This document shows, piece by piece, positions 13,335 through 19,264 of a DNA stretch of 19,264 nt. This DNA comes from Alphaproteobacteria bacterium UBA6178. GTDB lineage: Bacteria > Pseudomonadota > Alphaproteobacteria > Rickettsiales > UBA3002. The notes beneath the pieces were generated by a model, which did not search any database, had not been told where the DNA came from, and saw only the letters and a list, made by a program, of their open reading frames with translations. The DNA lies in NCBI GenBank assembly GCA_002422205.1, contig DITS01000048.1, positions 109,720-128,983 on the forward strand, in the 5' to 3' direction. The first letter of the stretch is position 1; each line of letters starts with the position of its first letter. The position numbers and the translations under genes were made by a program.

Positions 13335-15065
13335 ATGAAATTAGCAAAACCAAAGCTTAAAATCGGCAAGGAAGGCTCCAAAGCAGAAAAGCCAGCTAAA
13401 AACGCCCGCGCCCCGCGCAAAACGGGGGCAAGCAAAGGCAATAAATTCGTGCTTCTGCTAGGCGATGAGGGGGCAATTCTGACCTTTATTCAAGGCGGCA
13501 AAGTCACCCGCCGGTTGTTTGCGCCTAGCCCGCAGGAAGAGCATGTCCATACGCTGGTGGAGCTGATGCAATCCTTCCCTAAAGCACCGGTATATTTGCT
13601 CGTCGATATGATCGATCAGTCCTATGTGCGTCATAATTTGCCACCCGTTAGCCCGCTTAGCATCAATAAGCTGGTACAACGCCGCCTTGATCGCGATTTT
13701 GCCGCCGAGGACATTACCGGCTCATTGAATCTGGGGCGCGAAAAAACGGGCCGCAAAGAATGGAACTTCCTTCTCATCTCCCTGGCCAACAATACCTTGT
13801 TGCAGCAATGGCTCGAAGTCATCCTTAACCTGCCCAATCATTTTAAAGGTATTTATCTGGTGCCGGTTGAGGGGCAGGAATATATTGGCAATCTCAACAA
13901 AGCGCTGAATGATAAAGACGATCGCAACACCCAATGGCAGATTCTGGTCAGCCATGACAAAGTCGGCGGCTTTCGCCAGATTGTATTAAAAGACGGCAAG
14001 CTGATTTTTACTCGCCTCACCCAATCCATGGGCGATGTGATGCCTGAAGTGATGGCCGGTAGCGTTGAGCAGGAGCTGCAAAACACCATCGAATATCTGC
14101 GCCGCCTTTCGTATGATGAGCGCAGCGGGCTGGAAATTTATATCGTCGTCGCACAAGAAATCAAAGACGCGATTGATGAGAACAAATTAAAAGCGCAACG
14201 CGCCTATTTGCTCACACCTTATGAAGTGTCGCAGGCATTGGGGCAGGAGCAATCCGCATTGGCGGGTGATCGCTATGGCGATGTGGTAATGGCAACCGCA
14301 TTCGGTCAAAGCAAAAAACGTTGTCTCAAATTAATGTCGAAACAAGCGGCATCTATTGAAAAATTATACACCGCTAAAACTGCCATTCGCGTGGTGGTAG
14401 CATTGGCATGTCTGGCGCTGGTTTATCTGTCAGTTACCACCGCCATGAATGTCTTTAGTGCAAAATCGGAAATCAGTAAATTTAATGCCCAACGCGGTGG
14501 CAAACAGCAGGAATTGCAAGAGGCCCAGCAAAATCTCGAGCGGCTGGGCAATGACGTGAATATGCTAATGAGTGTGGCGACACTCTATCAGGAAACCAAG
14601 CCGGACGAGCCGAATATATTAATTTTTGTGCGTGAAATTGGACGGCTGATGGATGAAAAAGCCTTGGTAAAATCCCTCACCTGGAAGCGGGGCTTGAAAA
14701 GCGGAGAGGGGGCTGCCGTTACGTCTGCCACCACACCGGCAGAAGGCACATTATACACCTCGGATAAAATCACCGCCGATATTGCCATGGAATTTATCAA
14801 ACATGAGGGCGACCAGCAAAAATTGCTCGCTGATGCAGACTCGTTCCTAGATCGACTGGGCGCGGTATTTGAGGGGTATGAAATCACCCACGAGAAATTA
14901 CCGGGTGTTATAAGCGAGGATGAAAAACTCGAAGTCAATTTTGATGACCAGTCTGCAGGTGATACCACACTGAAGGAAGGCGAGAATATTGTTAAACTGA
15001 CCATTTCCGGCCCCGTAGAAGGCGGCACTACGCCCGCAGCCGATATGGACGGAGGGCTGCCATGA
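13335..15065 (+). CDS. Pilus assembly protein, PilM-PilN-like fusion (MshI/GspL-like layout)
   Basis: This 576-residue bitopic inner-membrane protein probably forms the alignment complex that links the cytoplasmic motor to the periplasm. A Lys-rich tail (1-36) is followed by a cytoplasmic region (about 37-345) resembling the actin-like PilM/GspL fold in outline: FVLLLGDEGAIL, VYLLVDMIDQSYV, and the helix EQELQNTIEYLRRLSY that recalls PilM. One membrane span lies at about 350-371 (AIRVVVALACLALVYL). A periplasmic coiled coil (375-415) and a PilN/GspL-like ferredoxin-type domain follow. Identification rests on layout and operon position, since sequence motifs in these families are weak. Separate pilM and pilN genes are the rule in Pseudomonas-type pili; a joined form fits MSHA or type II secretion. 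It overlaps the next gene by ATGA. Confidence 0.65.
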   Translation: MKLAKPKLKIGKEGSKAEKPAKNARAPRKTGASKGNKFVLLLGDEGAILTFIQGGKVTRRLFAPSPQEEHVHTLVELMQSFPKAPVYLLVDMIDQSYVRHNLPPVSPLSINKLVQRRLDRDFAAEDITGSLNLGREKTGRKEWNFLLISLANNTLLQQWLEVILNLPNHFKGIYLVPVEGQEYIGNLNKALNDKDDRNTQWQILVSHDKVGGFRQIVLKDGKLIFTRLTQSMGDVMPEVMAGSVEQELQNTIEYLRRLSYDERSGLEIYIVVAQEIKDAIDENKLKAQRAYLLTPYEVSQALGQEQSALAGDRYGDVVMATAFGQSKKRCLKLMSKQAASIEKLYTAKTAIRVVVALACLALVYLSVTTAMNVFSAKSEISKFNAQRGGKQQELQEAQQNLERLGNDVNMLMSVATLYQETKPDEPNILIFVREIGRLMDEKALVKSLTWKRGLKSGEGAAVTSATTPAEGTLYTSDKITADIAMEFIKHEGDQQKLLADADSFLDRLGAVFEGYEITHEKLPGVISEDEKLEVNFDDQSAGDTTLKEGENIVKLTISGPVEGGTTPAADMDGGLP

Positions 15066-15745
15066 CAAAGTCCACACCCAAAACCGCATTCATGAAAAAA
15101 CGCATCGCTGTCGAGGTGGGGATATTCGTAGGCGTGTTGGCAGTGATTGCTGGCGCCATGTACGGCATCAAAAGCTGGTATACGAGTGTGGATCAGCAAC
15201 GCAATACGCTACGCTCCGAGCTGAGTGCAGCGGAATCACGCATCAGCGAGATTACCCGCCAGATCGATGATTCCGGTACATCCAGTGAAATTTTCAACGA
15301 TATTCGCAGTAAAAAAGATAATCTGTCTTTTACATTCGAACGTGATCAAGTGGCCGAGCGGCTAGCCGTATTACGCGATAAATACCGGCTAAGCAGTTTA
15401 TCTCTGACTGTTTCACCTGAATCGGAAATCAACATTCCGCGTTTGCAGAATATGAGCATGAAAGCCGTATACACAGTGATCGATCTGAAATTTGGTGCGA
15501 TGTCGGACACGCATGTTTTTTCATTTATTGATGATTTGCAACGTAGCATGCCGGGCTTTGTGCGGGTGGATGATATTACCATCGAGCGTGAAAAAGCCAT
15601 GGATGTGACCATCTTCCGTCAAATGAGCCGTGGCGCGGTGCCACAAATGATTTCGGGGTCTTTATCCTTTAAGTGGATTGGTTTGCGCCCCTTGACCGTG
15701 CCGAATACTGAAGCAGGTGCGATGCCGATAGGGGGTATGCCATGA
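15062..15745 (+). CDS. PilO/MshJ/GspM-like pilus assembly protein
   Basis: The protein has 227 residues: a short basic cytoplasmic tail (MTKSTPKTAFMKKR), one membrane helix (about 16-36), a coiled coil (about 42-75, QQRNTLRSELSAAESRISEI) and a periplasmic alpha/beta domain (about 85-200) ending in FKWIGLRPL. This is the layout of PilO and GspM, which pair with PilN or GspL. The start ATG lies inside the previous stop (ATGA) and its own stop overlaps the next ATG, so translation of three successive subunits is coupled. The assignment is by architecture and position. Confidence 0.7.
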   Translation: MTKSTPKTAFMKKRIAVEVGIFVGVLAVIAGAMYGIKSWYTSVDQQRNTLRSELSAAESRISEITRQIDDSGTSSEIFNDIRSKKDNLSFTFERDQVAERLAVLRDKYRLSSLSLTVSPESEINIPRLQNMSMKAVYTVIDLKFGAMSDTHVFSFIDDLQRSMPGFVRVDDITIEREKAMDVTIFRQMSRGAVPQMISGSLSFKWIGLRPLTVPNTEAGAMPIGGMP

Positions 15746-16773
15746 CGCATCACCTCGCTTGGAAAAAACGCCGCTACCACACTATGCTGAGCGCAGGGCT
15801 GATAGGAGCTTTTATGATGAGCCCCGTGAGTGTAAAGGCGCAAGATATGCCTGAGCTAGACTTGCTCACCACGCCAAACACCTCTGCAGTGCCTGTAGAA
15901 GCGGCCCCACAAACGCCGTCAACAACACCGCCCATTCCCACCACGCCGGCGGCTACCGGCGATATGCAAAAACAAGTGTCTTTATCGCCGCAAGATGCAC
16001 CCGTTGCACGGCCTTTGTCGGTGGGAACCTTTGGCAGCTCGATCATGTATCTGCCCGAAGATTTCGCGAATATGATTCGTATTTTGCAAGCATATGAAGG
16101 CTCGCAAACGGGCCCTAATCTGGCCGATACCAGCTTCAGCGATGATGATATTCTATCGCAAATATTAGATGACGCCGGTGAAACCGCTGCAGAAGAAGTA
16201 GAGATTGTGCCTTTCCCCGATTACTATGTCAGCAGCATCGTCTATCGCGGGCCGGGCAATTGGGCAGTGTGGGTGAATGGTGAAAGCTACACCTCGCGCA
16301 AACCGGCAGGCGAGGCAGAGCCACTCACCATTGCAGGTATCAGCCGCGAACAGGTCACCCTAAATTGGAAGCCGGATAATCCCCAGCGTGCCAGTGAATT
16401 ATGGGAAGCCACCAAAGCCAATCCGGATAAAGCCTTTCGGCATCGTTCCGCCAAGCAGGTTTCGATTGATTACGATAATAAAGCCAATAGTTTCCTAGTC
16501 ACCATGCAGCCTAATCAGACATTTTCACCAGAGAAAATGGATATAATGGAAGGCAGCATCATGCCGCAAGCCGCACCTGCCGTGCCAGTGGCAGATTTGC
16601 AGGCCGTGCCAGACGCAGTGATGGAAGAGGCCGAAGTCGAAGCGCCGGGGACGTTATCACCCACGGAGCGCGAAATTGCCGATGAATTATTTAGTACTAT
16701 TATGAAAATGCAAAAAATCATTCCGATGAGCAATCCCAACCAGCCCGTTGTCCATCCGTCAGTACAGGAGTAA
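15742..16773 (+). CDS. PilP/MshK/GspC-like periplasmic pilus protein
   Basis: The 343-residue protein has a signal peptide (basic MTHHLAWKKRRYH, hydrophobic core, likely cut after VKA at 33), with no lipobox cysteine, unlike PilP lipoproteins. A Pro/Thr-rich linker (41-75) and an acidic helical region (about 105-155) precede a compact domain (about 160-211). Its YYVSSIVYRGPGNWAVWVNG pattern resembles the homology region of PilP, MshK and GspC that contacts the secretin. The tail (about 235-343) is Ala/Pro/Glu-rich and unrecognised. It overlaps the PilO-like gene by ATGA. It probably bridges the inner-membrane complex to an outer-membrane secretin encoded elsewhere. Confidence 0.65.
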   Translation: MTHHLAWKKRRYHTMLSAGLIGAFMMSPVSVKAQDMPELDLLTTPNTSAVPVEAAPQTPSTTPPIPTTPAATGDMQKQVSLSPQDAPVARPLSVGTFGSSIMYLPEDFANMIRILQAYEGSQTGPNLADTSFSDDDILSQILDDAGETAAEEVEIVPFPDYYVSSIVYRGPGNWAVWVNGESYTSRKPAGEAEPLTIAGISREQVTLNWKPDNPQRASELWEATKANPDKAFRHRSAKQVSIDYDNKANSFLVTMQPNQTFSPEKMDIMEGSIMPQAAPAVPVADLQAVPDAVMEEAEVEAPGTLSPTEREIADELFSTIMKMQKIIPMSNPNQPVVHPSVQE

Positions 16774-16778
16774 AAATC

Positions 16779-17531
16779 ATGACAAATGCACAAGCAAAAC
16801 ACAGCAGCATCTCGGCACCGCTGAGCGTCACAGGCATTCATAAAAAATACGGTGATCATGTGGTACTGGACGATGTGTCATTGGAACTGAATGCCGGTGA
16901 AATCTTTGGCCTGATCGGCTTAAACGGTGTAGGAAAAACCACGCTGATTAAAATCATGCTCGATCTTGCCAAAGCCGATGCGGGCACGATTCACTTATCG
17001 GGTGAAGCCTCTACGGATGTATCATCGCGCCGTCACATTTCATATTTGCCGGAAAAATTCCAGCCGTCGCGCTATTTGCGTGGCTTTGAATATTTATCGC
17101 TGTCGCTATCTTATTATGGCAAAAAGCTTGATCGCGCCGAGGCTGAGGCCATGGCCATCGCGCTTGATCTTGATCCTAAAGCCCTCGCGCGTAAAGTCGG
17201 TTCCTACTCTAAAGGTATGGGCCAAAAGCTGGGCTTGGTGGGCGCCTTCCTGATTGACCAGCCATTTTTAGTGCTGGATGAACCGATGAGCGGGCTGGAC
17301 CCGCGTGCACGCATCCATTTAAAACAAATGATGCTGAAAATGAAAGCGGCAGGCAAAACACTGTTCTTCAGCTCACATATCCTTGCCGATCTGGATGAAA
17401 TCTGCGACCGAGTAGGTGTGATTCATGCTACCAAATTAAGCTATATCGGCACACCATCGGGCATGCGTGAAAGCTATAAGGAAACAAGCCTTGAAAAAGC
17501 ATTCCTGCGTGCCATCAATATGACGACCTAA
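16779..17531 (+). CDS. ABC transporter ATP-binding protein at the end of the pilus operon
   Basis: This 250-residue nucleotide-binding subunit has every core motif: Walker A GLNGVGKTT (47-55), signature YSKGMGQK (143-150), Walker B FLVLDE (163-168), D-loop GLDP and the switch His200 (SSH). The Q-loop position reads YLPE, with Glu, as in ABC-2-type exporters such as the NosF or GldA groups. CAGGAG inside the end of the PilP-like gene serves as ribosome site and only five bases separate them, so it is part of the pilus transcript. No permease is encoded in the window. Myxococcus xanthus PilH, an ABC ATPase needed for pili, is a known precedent; ordinary export unrelated to pili is the alternative. 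Confidence 0.9.
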   Translation: MTNAQAKHSSISAPLSVTGIHKKYGDHVVLDDVSLELNAGEIFGLIGLNGVGKTTLIKIMLDLAKADAGTIHLSGEASTDVSSRRHISYLPEKFQPSRYLRGFEYLSLSLSYYGKKLDRAEAEAMAIALDLDPKALARKVGSYSKGMGQKLGLVGAFLIDQPFLVLDEPMSGLDPRARIHLKQMMLKMKAAGKTLFFSSHILADLDEICDRVGVIHATKLSYIGTPSGMRESYKETSLEKAFLRAINMTT

Positions 17532-18674
17532 TCAGATTTTAAAGCTATCACTGCCGCCCGACTGGGCAACCGGCGGAGCCTTGGGGGACAAGCGCTGTGT
17601 GGTTTGGGCTTGTTTGAATTGCAGTTTGATATTGGCGGGGTTATCCGCCTCTGCGATGGCGACTTCTTCGGTGATAATACCTTGCTGGCATAAATCGAAC
17701 AGCGATTGGTCAAAGGTCTGCATGCCTTCGCTGCGACCACGATCCATCATGTCTTTAATCTCGCGAATTTTGCCTTGCTCAATCAGCGATTTGATTAAAC
17801 CGTTATTGAGCATAATCTCTACGGCCAGACTGCGTCGGCCTTGGGAATTAAGCACCAATCGCTGCGATAAAATACCGCGCAAATTCAGCGATAGATTCAA
17901 CCGTATCTGCTGATGTTTTTCTTCGGGGAAGAAATTGATAATCCGCTCGATCGCCTGATTCGCATTGTTGGAGTGAAGCGTGGATACGCATAAATGCCCC
18001 GTCTCGGCAAAATTAATGGCATGCTCCATGGTTTCGCGGTCACGGATTTCCCCGATCAGCACCACGTCGGGCCGCTGCCGAAGCGCATTCTTCAAGGCGA
18101 TACCGTAGGAATACGTATCAATTCCCACATCGCGCTGCGAAATAATACAGCCCTTATGATGGTGCACAAACTCGATCGGGTCTTCGATGGTCACGATATG
18201 GCCCGCACCAAATTCATTGCGGTGACCTAGCATTGCAGCCAGCGACGTCGATTTACCCGAACCCGTGGGCCCCACCACCAGCACCAACCCGCGTGGCCGC
18301 ATAATCAAATCCGCATAGGGCTTGGGTAGCCCCAGCGATTCAATCGTAGGAATTTCAGTGATGATGCGCCGTATTACAATGCTGATATGCTGTTGCTGCT
18401 GAAAAACATTGATACGAAAACGTGAATGATCCTGCCACGGAATCGCCGTATTCATCTCAAGCGTGGACTCATACTCATCACGTTGTTCTTCGCTAAGCAG
18501 CTCTTGCAAATAACCTTGCAGTTGCTCATCGGTAATCAATTCGCGGCCCAACGACAAAATGGAATCGGATAAACGCAAACTAGGCGGGCAGCCATGGGTC
18601 AGGTATAGATCGGAGGCTTTGCGGTTGACCATTTCCTGCAAATATGGGGCGAGGTTGGGATAGTCACGTTGCAT
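17532..18674 (-). CDS. pilU: Pilus retraction ATPase PilU (PilT family)
   Basis: The protein has 380 residues from the ATG at 18674, which overlaps the pilT stop as TGATG; a TTG one codon earlier is possible. AGGA lies eight bases upstream. The PilT-type N-domain is followed by Walker A GPTGSGKST (135-143), Asp box TIEDPIEF (162-169), Walker B RPDVVLIGEIRD (201-212) and the His box with His227 and His234. There is no zinc tetracysteine, so this is a retraction-type motor. RGRSEGMQTFDQSLFDL (312-328) and the extended C-terminal tail fit PilU better than PilT. PilU acts with PilT to strengthen retraction. Its stop abuts the stop of the ABC gene with no base between. Confidence 0.88.
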   Translation of the reverse strand: MQRDYPNLAPYLQEMVNRKASDLYLTHGCPPSLRLSDSILSLGRELITDEQLQGYLQELLSEEQRDEYESTLEMNTAIPWQDHSRFRINVFQQQQHISIVIRRIITEIPTIESLGLPKPYADLIMRPRGLVLVVGPTGSGKSTSLAAMLGHRNEFGAGHIVTIEDPIEFVHHHKGCIISQRDVGIDTYSYGIALKNALRQRPDVVLIGEIRDRETMEHAINFAETGHLCVSTLHSNNANQAIERIINFFPEEKHQQIRLNLSLNLRGILSQRLVLNSQGRRSLAVEIMLNNGLIKSLIEQGKIREIKDMMDRGRSEGMQTFDQSLFDLCQQGIITEEVAIAEADNPANIKLQFKQAQTTQRLSPKAPPVAQSGGSDSFKI

Positions 18675-19264
18675 CAAAATGTTCCTGTTGCTTCAGGCCG
18701 GCGCGAGGTGGCGGGGCGGTTATTGCGTCCGCCGCTATCGCTTTCTTCTTCGCCGCTTTTCATAATGTAATCTTTGATATCCTCTGCATCGACGATGCCT
18801 TCATCCAGTAGCTTATACATCGAATCTTTCATGGTGGTCATACCCAGTTTCGAACCCATCTGCATCATGGAATAAATCTGCGGCACCTTGCCTTCGCGTA
18901 TCAGGTTACGAATTGCGGGCGTGCCCAGCAAAATCTCATGCGACGCTACACGGCCACCGCCTTTTTTCTTGAGCAGCGTTTGCGCGATTACCGCCTCAAG
19001 CGACATCGACAACATCGCGCGTACCATCTCTTTATCATCGGCAGGGAACACGTCGATAATACGGTCGATGGTTTTAGGTGCAGAGGTGGTATGCAGCGTG
19101 CCCATCACCAAATGTCCTGTTTCCGCCGCCGTCATCGCCAGATGAATTGTTTCCAGATCGCGTAACTCGCCCACCAGAATCACATCTGGATCTTCACGTA
19201 ATGCGCTTTTGAGGGCGCGTGCAAATGATTTGGTGCTGGCGCCCACTTCGCGCTGATTGATGAG
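18674..19264 (-). CDS. pilT: Pilus retraction ATPase PilT, C-terminal part (5' end outside window)
   Basis: The 196 visible codons begin mid-protein at LINQREVGASTKSF, the segment just after the Asp box in PilT. Walker B is seen as EDPDVILVGELRD, the His box as ETGHLVMGTLHTTSA, and the PilT-specific AIRNLIREGKVPQIYSMMQ near the C-terminus. It ends in a polar tail (EEESDSGGRNNRPATSRRPE). The GTG in QREVG is internal, not a start; the Walker A half lies beyond 19264. PilT depolymerises the pilus for twitching, DNA uptake or surface sensing. It is followed by pilU in a TGATG overlap. Confidence 0.93.
   Translation of the reverse strand, partial: LINQREVGASTKSFARALKSALREDPDVILVGELRDLETIHLAMTAAETGHLVMGTLHTTSAPKTIDRIIDVFPADDKEMVRAMLSMSLEAVIAQTLLKKKGGGRVASHEILLGTPAIRNLIREGKVPQIYSMMQMGSKLGMTTMKDSMYKLLDEGIVDAEDIKDYIMKSGEEESDSGGRNNRPATSRRPEATGTF

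Noticed and set aside
14588..15199. 203-codon minus-strand open frame over the PilMN-like and PilO-like genes
   Set aside because: It is a Ser/Pro-rich shadow frame crossing two coupled genes, with no motif or initiation signal.
10153..16773. Type II secretion operon instead of a pilus
   Set aside because: The core proteins are shared between the two systems, but pilT and pilU retraction motors lie next door and no pseudopilin or gspD-type gene is present. It cannot be excluded fully without the flanking genes.
19244..19246. GTG as the start of pilT
   Set aside because: It is the Val codon of the conserved QREVG segment; the frame continues to the window edge with PilT sequence.

Overview
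The window looks like a chromosomal segment of a Gram-negative bacterium, most likely an alphaproteobacterium. The adjacency dapF-mtaB-ftsY is, from general knowledge, typical of that class. Outer-membrane barrels with signal peptides and an envelope-spanning type IV pilus apparatus confirm a diderm cell. A species cannot be named from this sequence alone. No rRNA, tRNA, CRISPR array, insertion sequence or prophage gene is visible, and no gene-free stretch exceeds 300 bases.

Layout. (1) 1-701, minus strand: the 5' part of an unrecognised gene whose protein ends, within the window, in a run of near-identical 15-residue acidic repeats. Six full 45-bp DNA repeats and part of a seventh are visible, and the run continues past the left edge. 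(2) 702-890: a divergent promoter region. (3) 891-4516, plus strand: housekeeping genes ssb, dapF, mtaB and ftsY. A G/C-rich hairpin overlaps the mtaB ribosome binding site, and mtaB and ftsY overlap by ATGA. (4) 4589-6523: two tandem paralogous outer-membrane beta-barrel genes with low-complexity linkers. (5) 6618-6743: a 41-residue single-span membrane protein with its own extended -10 promoter candidate. (6) 6814-9968: a sulfate-activation operon of cysD, an unrecognised 115-residue gene and a fused cysNC that starts at TTG inside the preceding stop. (7) 9969-10152: an AT-rich leader with a promoter candidate followed by a terminator-like hairpin. (8) 10153-17531: a type IV pilus assembly operon coding for the extension ATPase, the platform protein, a PilM-PilN-like fusion, a PilO-like protein, a PilP-like protein, and an ABC ATPase joined to the end. 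(9) 17532-19264, minus strand: pilU and the 3' part of pilT, facing the pilus operon so that the stop codons abut.

How the genes work together. The CysD/CysNC pair would make APS and PAPS from sulfate. The pilus genes supply the motors for extension (PilB) and retraction (PilT, PilU) and the inner-membrane alignment complex. The pilin, prepilin peptidase and secretin genes are not in the window. The extension ATPase carries an MshEN-type N-domain, which suggests cyclic-di-GMP control and an MSHA-like pilus class. The least explained parts are the repeat protein, the 115-residue gene inside the cys operon, the ABC ATPase without a permease, and the leader of the pilus operon.
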